Position numbers and translations under genes: made by a program. The notes under the pieces are model-generated. The model worked only from the letters and a program-made list of their open reading frames with translations. It ran no database searches and was not told the DNA's origin. 64,000 bases of DNA from Cronobacter malonaticus LMG 23826 (lineage in GTDB: Bacteria; Pseudomonadota; Gammaproteobacteria; Enterobacterales; Enterobacteriaceae): positions 2,170,001 to 2,234,000 of the forward strand of contig NZ_CP013940.1 in the NCBI RefSeq assembly GCF_001277215.2, in the 5' to 3' direction. This document shows positions 49,937 through 59,202 of the stretch, piece after piece (the stretch's first letter is position 1; every line of letters starts with the position of its first letter).

Positions 49937-51085
49937 ATGAGTTCATCGTGTATAGAAGAAGTCAGCATACCGGACAACCACTGGTATCGCATCGCAAGTG
50001 AACTACTCAGCCGGGCCGGGATCGCTGTTAACGGCGCTGCCCCTTCCGACATTCAGGTGAAGAATCCTGACTTTTTTAAACGGGTGTTACAGGAAGGTTC
50101 TCTCGGTCTTGGCGAAAGCTATATGGACGGCTGGTGGGAGTGCGAGCGGCTCGATCTCTTTTTCACCAAAGTGCTGCGCGCGGGCCTGGAAGACCAGTTG
50201 CCCCACCACCTCAAAGATACGCTGCGCATTCTGGGCGCTCGCCTGTTTAATCTGCAAACCAAAAAACGCGCCTGGATTGTCGGCAAAGAGCATTACGATC
50301 TCGGCAACGATCTGTTCAGCCGCATGCTCGACCCGTACATGCAGTACTCCTGCGGCTACTGGAAAGAGGCGGATAACCTTGAGGACGCCCAGCAGGCGAA
50401 GTTAAAACTTATCTGCGAAAAGCTTCAGCTTAAGCCTGGCATGACGCTGCTTGATATTGGTTGCGGATGGGGCGGACTGGCGTCGTTTGCCGCGCAGCAT
50501 TATGGCGTGTCGGTCACCGGCGTGACCATTTCTGCCGAGCAGCAGAAAATGGCGCAGGAGCGCTGCCAGGGGCTGGATGTCACTATTCTGTTGCAGGATT
50601 ACCGCGATCTCGATTCGCAGTTTGATCGCATCGTCTCGGTGGGCATGTTTGAACATGTCGGGCCGAAAAACTACGCCACCTATTTTGATGTTGCTGACCG
50701 CAATCTCAAGCCTGACGGGCTTTTCCTGCTGCATACCATCGGCTCGCGTAAAACCGATAACAATGTCGATCCGTGGATCGACAAGTACATTTTCCCGAAC
50801 GGCTGCCTGCCGTCGGCGCGCCAGATAGCCGCCGCCAGCGAACCGCATTTCGTGATGGAAGACTGGCATAACTTTGGGGCGGACTACGATAAAACGTTGA
50901 TGGCCTGGTATGCGCGTTTCCTGGCCGCCTGGCCGGAGATTGCGGATAACTACTCCGAGCGGTTTAAACGTATGTTTACCTATTATCTCAACGCCTGCGC
51001 GGGCGCCTTCCGCGCGCGGGATATCCAGCTGTGGCAGGTACTCTTTAGCCGCGGCGTGGAAAACGGCCTTCGCGTCGCCCGTTAA
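49937..51085 (+). CDS. cfa: Cyclopropane-fatty-acyl-phospholipid synthase
   Basis: SAM-dependent enzyme adding a methylene bridge to unsaturated phospholipid acyl chains, which raises acid tolerance in stationary phase. It has 382 residues, as in E. coli. SAM site LLDIGCGWGGLASFAA, AEQQKMAQERC helix, FEHVGPKNY and the catalytic-region cysteine in YLNACAGAFRAR. A CTACGCT element about 45 bp upstream (49892) resembles a sigma-S -10 region, consistent with RpoS control known in E. coli. ATG follows ATGGAGAAGCT. Confidence 0.96.
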   Translation: MSSSCIEEVSIPDNHWYRIASELLSRAGIAVNGAAPSDIQVKNPDFFKRVLQEGSLGLGESYMDGWWECERLDLFFTKVLRAGLEDQLPHHLKDTLRILGARLFNLQTKKRAWIVGKEHYDLGNDLFSRMLDPYMQYSCGYWKEADNLEDAQQAKLKLICEKLQLKPGMTLLDIGCGWGGLASFAAQHYGVSVTGVTISAEQQKMAQERCQGLDVTILLQDYRDLDSQFDRIVSVGMFEHVGPKNYATYFDVADRNLKPDGLFLLHTIGSRKTDNNVDPWIDKYIFPNGCLPSARQIAAASEPHFVMEDWHNFGADYDKTLMAWYARFLAAWPEIADNYSERFKRMFTYYLNACAGAFRARDIQLWQVLFSRGVENGLRVAR

Positions 51086-51092
51086 GCGTTCA

Positions 51093-51117
51093 CCCCGGCG
51101 CACGCCGGGGGCTTTTT
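51093..51117 (+). terminator. Rho-independent terminator after cfa
   Basis: CCCCGGCG/CGCCGGGG stem with a 2-nt loop and GCTTTTT. Confidence 0.9.
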
Positions 51118-51136
51118 GCCACTCGCACTTCCCCGC

Positions 51137-51156
51137 TTTGTGACACTTCTCACGCT
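51137..51156 (+). promoter_or_regulatory. CRP-like site upstream of beta-glucoside operon
   Basis: TGTGA-N6-TCACG matches the CRP consensus TGTGA-N6-TCACA at nine of ten core positions. It lies about 65 bp before the LacI-type operator. Confidence 0.7.
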
Positions 51157-51211
51157 TTCGCGACGTTTCCTTTAATAAAAGTGATCCCGGCGACAATCAG
51201 GCGACAGACTC

Positions 51212-51229
51212 ATGGAAACCGGTTTCCAT
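51212..51229. promoter_or_regulatory. LacI-type operator, perfect 18-bp palindrome
   Basis: ATGGAAACCGGTTTCCAT is a perfect palindrome of the CG-centred type bound by LacI/AscG-family repressors. It lies 50 bp before the EIIC gene, and the LacI-family gene at 54083 is the likely binder. Confidence 0.85.
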
Positions 51230-51279
51230 TATGTTTCAAACTGAGCGCCATTCCCCCTGCCTGATAAAGGAAACGTGTC

Positions 51280-52599
51280 ATGAGTCTGTACCAGAGTATG
51301 GTCCATGTTATTGAAAACAAAATCACGCCGCTGGCGGGCGCGATGGGTTCGCAGCGTCATGTGGTGGCTATCAGGGACGGTTTCCTCGCCGCCCTGCCGT
51401 TTATGATTATCGGTTCGTTTCTGCTGGTGTTTATCTTTCCGCCCTTCTCGCCGGATACGCAAATCGGCTTTTGCCGCGCGTGGCTTGATATCTCGCTGAA
51501 ATATCGCGAGCAACTGATGCTGCCGTTTAACCTCAGCATGGGCGTGATGACGTTTTTTATCTCGGTCGGCATCGGCGCGAGCCTTGGCAAACACTACAAG
51601 CTTGACCCTATCATGACCGGCCTGCTGGCGTTTATGGCGTTTCTGCTGGTGGCAGCACCCTATAAAGATGGGCAGATCTCGACGCAGTATTTCTCAGGCC
51701 AGGGCATCTTTACCGCGCTTATTACCGCGATTTATGCGAGCGAAATGTACGCTTTCCTGAAGCGCCACAACATTACTATCCGCCTGCCGAAAGAGGTGCC
51801 GACCGGCGTCGCGCGCTCCTTTGAAATTTTGATCCCGGTGGTGGTGATTGTCTTTACGCTTCACCCGCTCAACCTGCTGATTGAATCCACTACCGGCATG
51901 ATCCTGCCGGAAGCGATTATGCATTTGCTCTCGCCGCTGGTGGCCGCGTCTGACTCTCTGCCGGCGATTCTCATCTCCGTTTTAATCTGCCAGATCCTGT
52001 GGTTTGCGGGCATTCATGGCGCGTTGATTGTCACCGGCATCATGAACCCGTTCTGGATGGCGAACCTCTCCGCCAACCAGGCCGCGCTGGCGGCCGGCCA
52101 GGCGCTGCCGCATATCTATCTGCAAGGGTTCTGGGATCACTACCTGCTGATTGGCGGCGTCGGCTCCACGCTTCCGCTGGCGTTCCTGCTGCTGCGCAGC
52201 CGCGCGGTGCATCTGCGTACCATCGGTAAAATGGGCGTCGTGCCGAGCATGTTTAACATCAACGAACCGATTCTGTTTGGCGCGCCGGTCATCATGAACC
52301 CGGTCTTTTTCCTGCCGTTTATCCTGGTGCCGATGGTGAATGCCGTTCTTGCCTGGACCGCGACCAAACTGGGCTGGCTGGCGCAGGTGGTCTCGCTAAC
52401 GCCGTGGACCACGCCTGCGCCCATCGGTGCCTCGTGGGCTGCGAACTGGGCCTTCAGCCCGGTCATCATGTGTCTTATCTGTATGGTGATGTCGGCGCTG
52501 ATGTACTACCCGTTTGTGAAGGCCTATGAGCGCACGCTGCAAAAGCAGGAAGAGGCACAGGAAAGCACCGAAAGTGACACTGTCACGAGCAATGTCTGA
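51280..52599 (+). CDS. PTS EIIC permease, lactose/cellobiose family
   Basis: Inner-membrane sugar permease of the PTS lactose/cellobiose/chitobiose (Lac) family, 439 residues with about ten membrane segments. It contains only the EIIC domain: VVAIRDGFLAALPFMIIGSF at the start, FAGIHGALIVTGIMNPFW, and FNINEPILFGAPVIMNP, the family sugar-site motif. No EIIA or EIIB is encoded nearby, so it depends on components from elsewhere. First gene of an operon with a GH1 hydrolase, which suggests uptake of a beta-glucoside as the 6-phosphate. The operon is absent between cfa and ribE in K-12. Confidence 0.9.
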   Translation: MSLYQSMVHVIENKITPLAGAMGSQRHVVAIRDGFLAALPFMIIGSFLLVFIFPPFSPDTQIGFCRAWLDISLKYREQLMLPFNLSMGVMTFFISVGIGASLGKHYKLDPIMTGLLAFMAFLLVAAPYKDGQISTQYFSGQGIFTALITAIYASEMYAFLKRHNITIRLPKEVPTGVARSFEILIPVVVIVFTLHPLNLLIESTTGMILPEAIMHLLSPLVAASDSLPAILISVLICQILWFAGIHGALIVTGIMNPFWMANLSANQAALAAGQALPHIYLQGFWDHYLLIGGVGSTLPLAFLLLRSRAVHLRTIGKMGVVPSMFNINEPILFGAPVIMNPVFFLPFILVPMVNAVLAWTATKLGWLAQVVSLTPWTTPAPIGASWAANWAFSPVIMCLICMVMSALMYYPFVKAYERTLQKQEEAQESTESDTVTSNV

Positions 52600-52652
52600 T
52601 TTTACCGCGCCTGCCCTGTCGGCAGGCGTCTGACTACGTTATGAGGATGGAT

Positions 52653-54038
52653 ATGCACTACTCATTTCCTGAAGGATTCTGGTGGGGCAGCGCCAGCTCG
52701 GCGCCGCAAACCGAAGGTGAAAGCCTGAGCCACGGCAAAACGCCCACCACCTGGGACCACTGGTTCCGCCTGCAGCCGGAGCGTTTTCACCACGGCGTTG
52801 GCCCGGCGCAGACCTCCACGTTTTATCAGCACTGGAAAGAAGATATCGCGCTGCTGAAAGCGCTTAATCACAACACCTTCCGCACCTCTATTTCCTGGGC
52901 GCGCCTGATCCCGGATGGCACCGGCGCGGTGAATCAGGAGGCGGTCGCCTTCTACAACCAGGTGATTGATGAACTTCTGCACCAGGGCATTACGCCGTTT
53001 ATTAACCTGTTCCATTTCGATATGCCGTTAGCGCTGCAGGAACAGGGCGGCTTCGAGAACCGCAAAGTCATCGACGCGTTTGAAGCTTACGCCCGCACCT
53101 GTTTTGAACTGTTTGGCGACAGAGTGACGCACTGGTTTACCTTCAACGAGCCGATTGTGCCGGTGGAAGGCGGTTACCTGTATGACTTCCACTATCCGAA
53201 CGTCGTTGATTTCCGCCGCGCGGCAACGGTCGCCTACCATACAATGCTGGCCCACGCCCGCGCGGTGAAGACCTATCACGAGCGCAACGACGGCGGCGAA
53301 ATCGGTATTATCCTGAACCTCACCCCTTCTTACCCGCGCTCGCAAAACCCGGCGGACGTGAAAGCGGCGCATATCGCCGATCTGATGTTTAACCGCAGCT
53401 TCCTTGACCCGGCGCTGCGCGGCAGCTACCCGGAAGATTTAGTCGCACTGCTGGCGCAGTACGATCAACTGCCAGCGTGCCAGCCTGGCGATAAAGAGCT
53501 GCTGGCGGCGGGTGTGGTGGATCTGCTCGGCATCAACTACTATCAGCCGCGTCGTATTCAGTGCCGCGACTCGCAGGTCAACCCGGACAGCCCGTTTATG
53601 CCCGAGTGGTTCTTCAGCGCTTATGAAATGCCGGGCCGCAAAATGAACCCCTACCGCGGCTGGGAGATTTATGAGAAAGGCGTCTACGACATCCTCACCC
53701 GCCTGCGTGTAGAGTATGGCAACCCGCGCTGCTATATCTCAGAAAACGGCATGGGCGTTGAGAATGAGCAGCGCTTCGAGCGCGACGGGCAGATTCAGGA
53801 TGATTACCGCATCGAGTTTGTGCGCGATCACCTTAAATGGCTGCATAAGGGCATCAGCGAAGGCAGCCGCTGTCTTGGCTACCACATGTGGACCTTTATT
53901 GATAACTGGTCCTGGTGCAACGCTTACAAGAACCGCTACGGCTTTGTATCGCTCGATCTGGAAAGCCAGAAACGCACGATCAAAAAGAGCGGTGAATGGT
54001 ACCGCCAGGTGGCGGCCAGGAACGGGTTTGATGAGTAA
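52653..54038 (+). CDS. Family 1 glycoside hydrolase, probable 6-phospho-beta-glucosidase
   Basis: Cytoplasmic retaining GH1 enzyme, 461 residues, expected to hydrolyse the phosphorylated disaccharide imported by the adjacent EIIC. (beta/alpha)8 barrel with acid/base Glu in WFTFNEPIVPV and nucleophile Glu in YISENGMGVEN; the N-terminal FPEGFWWGSASSAPQTEG signature is present. ATG at 52653 is chosen; an upstream ATG at 52641 lies within its GAGGATGGAT ribosome-binding region. The exact aglycone is not predictable. LacI-family gene follows after 44 bp. Confidence 0.9.
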   Translation: MHYSFPEGFWWGSASSAPQTEGESLSHGKTPTTWDHWFRLQPERFHHGVGPAQTSTFYQHWKEDIALLKALNHNTFRTSISWARLIPDGTGAVNQEAVAFYNQVIDELLHQGITPFINLFHFDMPLALQEQGGFENRKVIDAFEAYARTCFELFGDRVTHWFTFNEPIVPVEGGYLYDFHYPNVVDFRRAATVAYHTMLAHARAVKTYHERNDGGEIGIILNLTPSYPRSQNPADVKAAHIADLMFNRSFLDPALRGSYPEDLVALLAQYDQLPACQPGDKELLAAGVVDLLGINYYQPRRIQCRDSQVNPDSPFMPEWFFSAYEMPGRKMNPYRGWEIYEKGVYDILTRLRVEYGNPRCYISENGMGVENEQRFERDGQIQDDYRIEFVRDHLKWLHKGISEGSRCLGYHMWTFIDNWSWCNAYKNRYGFVSLDLESQKRTIKKSGEWYRQVAARNGFDE

Positions 54039-54082
54039 CCGAGTGGCGGCCTTCGCGCCGCCACGCTTTGCAGGAAAACACG

Positions 54083-55003
54083 ATGTCCACCATTAATGAT
54101 GTCGCGCGCCTGGCGCGCGTCTCAAAAGCCACCGTTTCCCGCGTACTCAGCGGCAATCGCGGCGTGAAGGAAGAAAGCCGTCTCGCAGTGCTGCGCGCCG
54201 CCGAGATGCTGAACTATCAGCCAAACGCCATAGCGCAGTCACTCTCCAGCCAGATGACCCACTGTATAGGCGTGATTTGCGCCAGCGAACATATTCAGCA
54301 GGCCACCTGCTGGTTACAGGCGCTGGAAAAAGAGCTCAGCCGACACGGCAAACATCTGCTGCTGCGTTTTGCGAGTACGCCGCAGGAGGTGACACGCGCC
54401 CGCGCCGAGCTGGATTCCGGCCTCTGCGACGCGCTGATGATTGTCGGTGCCCGCTTTCCTCTGCCCCCGCTTGATAACGACGTAATTCTGGTGGACTGTC
54501 TGAGCGCCGACACGGCACAGGGTATTCTTTTCGACTGGTTGTTCGCAGCGCAAACGGCGGTGCAGTATTTATGCAGCCACCAGCGGCGCGACATCGCGCT
54601 GATTAACTTCCCGGCGGGCGATGCGGCGGCGGAGATTTTACAAGGGTATCGTCAGGCGGCAGAAAATCACCTGATCCCGTTTCATCGCCAGCGCGTCATT
54701 GAAGATGAGCCGGTGTTGCGTATCGCCCTGCAAAAGCTCATAAACAGCGGCGTGAAATTTAATGCGCTGCTGGTGACCGATGACAGCCAGGCGCGCGAAG
54801 CGGTGGCGATGCTACGTGAATACCGTTTCGCGATGCCGGAGCAGATTCTGGTGTTCAGCCTTGAGAGTTCAGGGCGCGGAATGGGGCTTGAGAGCGTTCC
54901 GGCGATCGGGTATTCGCTGGAGAGTATCGCCCGGCAGGCGGTGGCGCTGCTTTCCGGCGGCGCGCCGGGCGAACGGGTACGTGGAACGCTGGTCAGCGCC
55001 TGA
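54083..55003 (+). CDS. LacI-family repressor of the beta-glucoside operon
   Basis: LacI/GalR regulator of 306 residues, somewhat shorter than usual. HTH STINDVARLARVSKATVSR and hinge helix YQPNAIAQSLSSQM are clear; the effector domain is poorly conserved (DALMIVGARFPLPP, LLVTDDSQAREAVAML). It most likely binds the palindrome at 51212-51229 and senses a beta-glucoside or its phosphate. ATG at 54083 follows AGGAAAACACG; a start five codons earlier is possible. Last gene of the inserted block, converging with ribE. Confidence 0.9.
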   Translation: MSTINDVARLARVSKATVSRVLSGNRGVKEESRLAVLRAAEMLNYQPNAIAQSLSSQMTHCIGVICASEHIQQATCWLQALEKELSRHGKHLLLRFASTPQEVTRARAELDSGLCDALMIVGARFPLPPLDNDVILVDCLSADTAQGILFDWLFAAQTAVQYLCSHQRRDIALINFPAGDAAAEILQGYRQAAENHLIPFHRQRVIEDEPVLRIALQKLINSGVKFNALLVTDDSQAREAVAMLREYRFAMPEQILVFSLESSGRGMGLESVPAIGYSLESIARQAVALLSGGAPGERVRGTLVSA

Positions 55004-55019
55004 ACGTACCCGCGATAGA

Positions 55020-55670
55020 TTATTCGGCGGGGTGAAGCTGGGCGGTAATGGCTGCTGCGGCTTCGCGAGACGCCAGCACGCGCTCGACCGTATCCACCAC
55101 GGCCTGGGTCTGCGGATCGATTTCAATATTCACCCGCTGACCCAGTTTTTTGGTGCCAAGCGTGGTGCGCTGGAGCGTTTCCGGGATCAGGAAAACGCAG
55201 AAGCGCGTCGCCGTCACTTCTCCCACCGTCAGGCTGATACCGTCGATGCCGATATAGCCTTTGTGCAGGATATACTTCATCAGCGTCGGGTCCTGAATTT
55301 TAAACCAGATCTGCCGGTTATTTTCCGACGTCAGAATCTTCGCAACCTCTGCCGTGGTCATAATATGCCCGGACATTAAATGCCCGCCAATTTCATCGCT
55401 GAATTTCGCGGCGCGTTCAATGTTCACCACATCGCCCGGCTGTAAATCCCCGAGATTGGTGATCCGCAGCGTTTCTTTCATTAAATCGAAGCTGACGCGA
55501 TTGCCGTTAATTTCCGTTACCGTCAGGCAGCAGCCGTTGTGCGCCACCGATGCGCCCGTCTCTAGCCCCGGCAGAAGCTCATCTGGCAGCTCCACCACAT
55601 GGGTGCGGAAATTCGGTTTTTCATCGATAGCCACGACTTTCGCGGTGCCCTGAACAATACCGGTAAACAT
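55020..55670 (-). CDS. ribE: Riboflavin synthase alpha subunit
   Basis: Catalyses dismutation of two 6,7-dimethyl-8-ribityllumazine molecules to riboflavin. It has 216 residues. Two homologous lumazine-binding barrels: first half [25 protein letters not shown], second half [26 protein letters not shown]. Called ribC in some E. coli annotations. No FMN riboswitch was seen upstream. Confidence 0.96.
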   Translation of the reverse strand: MFTGIVQGTAKVVAIDEKPNFRTHVVELPDELLPGLETGASVAHNGCCLTVTEINGNRVSFDLMKETLRITNLGDLQPGDVVNIERAAKFSDEIGGHLMSGHIMTTAEVAKILTSENNRQIWFKIQDPTLMKYILHKGYIGIDGISLTVGEVTATRFCVFLIPETLQRTTLGTKKLGQRVNIEIDPQTQAVVDTVERVLASREAAAAITAQLHPAE

Positions 55671-55848
55671 ATTTTGCCACTCCTGGATTCGCTAACATGG
55701 CGGCGCTCAGCCGCGAGATTCATAACCAGAACAATAACAGGTGGAATATGCCCTTGCCAGCCTGAGCGGCTTTAAGCGCATTATTTCACTGGCTTAATAG
55801 TGAACTCTCGCTACAATAGTCTGACTAATTCCCCTGCATTTTCTTCTT

Positions 55849-55872
55849 GCTGCCCGTTGCGGCGGCTTTTTT
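55849..55872 (+). terminator. Terminator-like hairpin in the mdtK leader
   Basis: GCTGCC pairs with GGCGGC around a 6-nt loop, followed directly by TTTTTT. It lies between a TACAAT -10-like element (55812) and the mdtK start (55907), so it could attenuate mdtK. Confidence 0.6.
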
Positions 55873-55906
55873 GTCTCTCAAATAACAACAATATACAGGT
55901 GTTCAC

Positions 55907-57280
55907 GTGCAGAAGTATTTTGTCGAAGCGCGTCAGTTATTAGCTCTGGCAATCCCGGTGATTTTCGCGCAAATCGCCCAGACCTCAATGGGGGTTGTCG
56001 ATACCATCATGGCCGGCGGCTACAGCGCCACCGATATGGCGGCGGTCGCCATCGGGACCTCGATCTGGTTGCCTGCTATCCTCTTTGGTCACGGCCTGCT
56101 GCTGGCGCTCACGCCAGTCATCGCTCAGCTTAACGGCTCAGGCCGCCGCGACCGCATCGCGCATCAGGTACAGCAAGGCTTTGTACTGGCCGGGCTTGTG
56201 TCGGTGCTTATCATGATTGTGTTGTGGAACGCCGGTCATATCATCCGCGCGATGCATAACATCGATCCTGTACTCGCCGATACCGCGGTGAATTATCTGC
56301 GTGCGCTGCTGTGGGGCGTGCCGGGTTATCTCTTCTTCCAGGTCATGCGTAACCAGTGCGAAGGGCTGGCCAAAACCACGCCGGGCATGGCGATGGGCTT
56401 TATCGGCCTGCTGGTGAATATTCCGGTGAACTATATCTTCATCTACGGTCATTTCGGCATGCCGGAACTGGGCGGCGTCGGCTGCGGCGTGGCGACTGCC
56501 TCGGTGTACTGGGTGATGTTTTTCTGTATGCGTCTGTGGGTGAAACGCGCGCGCTCGATGCGTGATATTCGCCTGCTGCCGGGCAGCAGGCGCTTTGACT
56601 GGCCGGTTATCCGTCGTCTGGCGCAGATTGGTATGCCGGTGGCGCTGGCGCTGTTTTTCGAGGTCACGCTGTTTGCGGTCGTGGCGCTGTTAGTGTCGCC
56701 GCTCGGGATTGTCGATGTGGCAGGCCATCAGATTGCACTCAACTTTAGCTCGCTGATGTTCGTGCTGCCGATGTCGATGAGCGCCGCAGTGACCATTCGC
56801 GTTGGTTTCCGTCTCGGGCAGGGATCGACGCTCGAAGCGCAGACCTCTGCTCGCACCGGCATCGTGGTGGGCATCTGCCTTGCAGTGGGGACAGCGCTCT
56901 TTACCGTTGTGTTCCGCGAGCCTATCGCCCTGCTCTATAACGACAACCCGGAAGTGGTTACCCTCGCCTCGCACCTGATGCTGCTGGCGGCAATTTATCA
57001 GATTTCCGATTCGATTCAGGTGATCGGCAGCGGCGTGCTGCGCGGCTATAAAGATACGCGCTCGATATTCTTTATCACCTTTATCGCTTATTGGGTTCTC
57101 GGCCTGCCGAGCGGCTACATTCTGGGGCTGACCGACTGGGTGGTGGAACCGATGGGCCCGGCGGGTTTCTGGTTCGGCTTTATCCTCGGCCTGACCTCGG
57201 CCGCCATCATGATGATGTGGCGCATGCGTTACCTGCAACGCCTGCCGTCGGAAACCATCCTGGCGCGTGCCGCGCGCTAA
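55907..57280 (+). CDS. mdtK: MATE multidrug efflux pump MdtK
   Basis: Inner-membrane Na+/drug antiporter of the MATE (NorM) family, exporting fluoroquinolones and other cationic drugs. It has 457 residues, as in E. coli, with twelve membrane segments. Conserved: [55 protein letters not shown] and [20 protein letters not shown] helix 11 block. GTG start at 55907. K-12 has ydhQ after it; here the tRNA-Val genes follow. Confidence 0.96.
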   Translation: MQKYFVEARQLLALAIPVIFAQIAQTSMGVVDTIMAGGYSATDMAAVAIGTSIWLPAILFGHGLLLALTPVIAQLNGSGRRDRIAHQVQQGFVLAGLVSVLIMIVLWNAGHIIRAMHNIDPVLADTAVNYLRALLWGVPGYLFFQVMRNQCEGLAKTTPGMAMGFIGLLVNIPVNYIFIYGHFGMPELGGVGCGVATASVYWVMFFCMRLWVKRARSMRDIRLLPGSRRFDWPVIRRLAQIGMPVALALFFEVTLFAVVALLVSPLGIVDVAGHQIALNFSSLMFVLPMSMSAAVTIRVGFRLGQGSTLEAQTSARTGIVVGICLAVGTALFTVVFREPIALLYNDNPEVVTLASHLMLLAAIYQISDSIQVIGSGVLRGYKDTRSIFFITFIAYWVLGLPSGYILGLTDWVVEPMGPAGFWFGFILGLTSAAIMMMWRMRYLQRLPSETILARAAR

Positions 57281-57285
57281 TCCAG

Positions 57286-57311
57286 ACGCCGCCTGAGGGC
57301 GGCGTTTTTTT
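57286..57311 (+). terminator. Rho-independent terminator after mdtK
   Basis: ACGCCGCC/GGCGGCGT stem with a TGAG loop and a run of T. Confidence 0.92.
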
Positions 57312-57468
57312 ATCCGCCTGATGCCTACCCGCCCGCCACGCCGATCACTTTGTCAGCATTCTGCGCAAATACGCGGCAATCGCGTGAAATATGAAAGAAA
57401 ATTGACGTTTGCCCCTTGCCAGGTGACGGGGCTGCCGTTAATATTCGTCCCCGCTGTCACACAGCAAT

Positions 57469-57545
57469 GCGTTCATAGCTCAGTTGGTTAGAGCACCACC
57501 TTGACATGGTGGGGGTCGTTGGTTCGAGTCCAATTGAACGCACCA
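57469..57545 (+). tRNA. valV: tRNA-Val (anticodon GAC)
   Basis: 77-nt cloverleaf: acceptor GCGTTCA/TGAACGC, anticodon stem CCACC/GGTGG with loop TTGACAT, T-loop TTCGAGT, and encoded CCA. Corresponds to valV/valW of K-12. Confidence 0.97.
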
Positions 57546-57554
57546 TCCTAATGT

Positions 57555-57631
57555 GCGTCCGTAGCTCAGTTGGTTAGAGCACCACCTTGACATGGTGGGG
57601 GTCGGTGGTTCGAGTCCACTCGGACGCACCA
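57555..57631 (+). tRNA. valW: tRNA-Val (anticodon GAC), second copy
   Basis: 77 nt, nine bases after the first copy. The acceptor stem differs (GCGTCCG/CGGACGC) as does the T-stem, but D-arm and anticodon arm are identical. Encoded CCA. Confidence 0.97.
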
Positions 57632-57963
57632 TTCAGTAGTCTTCAGGTTTCCTCTTTCTGTTCTTCTTAAATCTTCTGATGCAATGCATGTCAGTCAGTC
57701 TTTCCGACAGTGTCTTATCATTATTATGTATTCTGCGGATGCGGTGAAGTTGCGTGGTCATCATTCTGGTGAAGGTCATCATTGCGCGGCCTGAGCTTGA
57801 ATTATCTCATTCAGCGGTTACAGCCGCTCGCTGAACACGCGCTGGCAGGCAATTTTGCCCTGCCAGGTAAACGATAACAGTGTGTTCGCTCCCACACCAG
57901 CATGCGCGAGTCGCGAAAGGTGGTAAGCGTGAGAGAGAAATAATCATACCGGGCACAGGCGAG
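57632..57963. other. Gap between tRNA-Val and the T6SS remnant
   Basis: About 330 bp without an intact gene. It contains a short decayed vgrG-like stretch (57797-57850). No perfect attachment-site repeat of the tRNA 3' end was found within the window. Confidence 0.6.
57797..57850 (-). pseudogene. Decayed vgrG fragment
   Basis: On the minus strand this reads ACQRVFSERL-stop-PLNEIIQ, matching the segment of the larger vgrG piece that reads SQSAMFSERLKPLNEMI, with a stop in place of Lys. DNA similarity to 62513-62566 is evident. Too short to say more. Confidence 0.5.
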
Positions 57964-59181
57964 TTATCGCCGTCTGACAGTGCTGATAATATGCTCTGCC
58001 ATCTGTTCAATCTCCTGCGCATTCATGGGGGGATTATTTTTGGCCTGTCGACTGTCCTGCATCACATATAGCAATAGATCTGGCTGCACATTTCTGGCTT
58101 TGTGATCCCCGCGGACATAAGCAACATAACCATAATTAATATAATTAATGTGGTTAATTACATGTCCTTCAGAATCATAGACTGGGACATCTTTGTATAT
58201 CGCCTTAACAAAGGTTCCAAGTCCGGTACGGCCATCCATTTTAATGGTTCGCCATTTCGGCTTGATCAACTCTTTTGACACCGCAGACCACTGATATTGC
58301 CAGTTCCATAGCCACGAAACATAATCTTTATCATTCAGGTCATCCTCTTTACCCGCTTTGGGTTTCATCCCAAGATCCTGAAAAAATATCGTCACATCCG
58401 GATGAGCTTTTAGACGATACATGACAGCCATATTACGGGGCTCGTGCCCGGAATCGCCTGCAATAAATCCGTAAGGTAAGCAAAAGCCTTTTTCTGATGG
58501 AATCTCAAAGAGATCGCGTGATCTGAAGCGTTTCAGAAGTGAAATCACTTCTGGTTCAGAATTACGCAACTGCGCTTCAGCCGTCTGCGACTTATTACCT
58601 GTATCTTTAGAGTTTACGCTCCAGAAATGATAAAGGCGATCCTGACTATTTATATAAATTGTATATCCGCTATAATCATAATTTACAAAAGCGTTAATGT
58701 AATCCTTTATAATGTATTGGTGTTTCCTTTTAAACTCAGCATTCACAGTGATTGGCTTATCAATGAGATCGAGTTCTTCTTTATTTTTTTGTGTTTCTAT
58801 ATTAAAGTTAAAACTGTCTATCCTTTTTTTCTTATATAAATTAAAGTCTATATCGCCACTGCTTTTGCTCGATATACCCAATCTATATTTTCCATAATAA
58901 AAAGATGAAAACTGTGCCTGAGCAGTATCTATTTTTGAAATATCATACTCCCTTCCAAATGTTATTCCATTAGCTGCATATCGACTAACAATAAAAAAAC
59001 CATTAGTTTCTACCTTGGGTTTTGGAGCAAGAAACCCCTTTAAAGGATATAATGCAACGTCCGCACCATTCGGTAATGAAAATGTATAATATCCAACGCA
59101 CTCATTCCTCCAGATTGAATTTGGCATTGTATTTGAATAACCAATGGTCGTATAAAAAAAAAGTAAAATCATTTTTTTCAT
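57964..59181 (-). CDS. Probable T6SS immunity protein, Tli4-like
   Basis: 405-residue exported protein encoded directly downstream (21 bp) of the phospholipase effector, the usual place for a cognate immunity gene. Signal peptide MKKMILLFFYTTIGYS. The mature N-terminus WRNECVGYYTFSLPNGADV is typical of Tli4-family proteins; a second conserved region is DSGHEPRNMAVMYRLKAHPDV. It would protect the periplasmic side against incoming phospholipase. The DNA is visibly AT-richer, with codon use unlike the chromosomal backbone, indicating transfer. Family assignment is by remembered motifs and moderately sure. Frame intact. Confidence 0.65.
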   Translation of the reverse strand: MKKMILLFFYTTIGYSNTMPNSIWRNECVGYYTFSLPNGADVALYPLKGFLAPKPKVETNGFFIVSRYAANGITFGREYDISKIDTAQAQFSSFYYGKYRLGISSKSSGDIDFNLYKKKRIDSFNFNIETQKNKEELDLIDKPITVNAEFKRKHQYIIKDYINAFVNYDYSGYTIYINSQDRLYHFWSVNSKDTGNKSQTAEAQLRNSEPEVISLLKRFRSRDLFEIPSEKGFCLPYGFIAGDSGHEPRNMAVMYRLKAHPDVTIFFQDLGMKPKAGKEDDLNDKDYVSWLWNWQYQWSAVSKELIKPKWRTIKMDGRTGLGTFVKAIYKDVPVYDSEGHVINHINYINYGYVAYVRGDHKARNVQPDLLLYVMQDSRQAKNNPPMNAQEIEQMAEHIISTVRRR

Positions 59182-59202
59182 TTAAATCAACCCATCTGAA
59201 TT

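Noticed and set aside
55671..55906. FMN riboswitch in front of ribE
   Set aside because: No RFN-element-like conserved segments were seen; in enterics the riboswitch precedes ribB, not this gene.
57807..58022. 71-codon minus-strand frame overlapping the immunity gene end
   Set aside because: No ribosome-binding site or family; it overlaps the conserved end of the Tli4-like gene and the vgrG scar in another frame.
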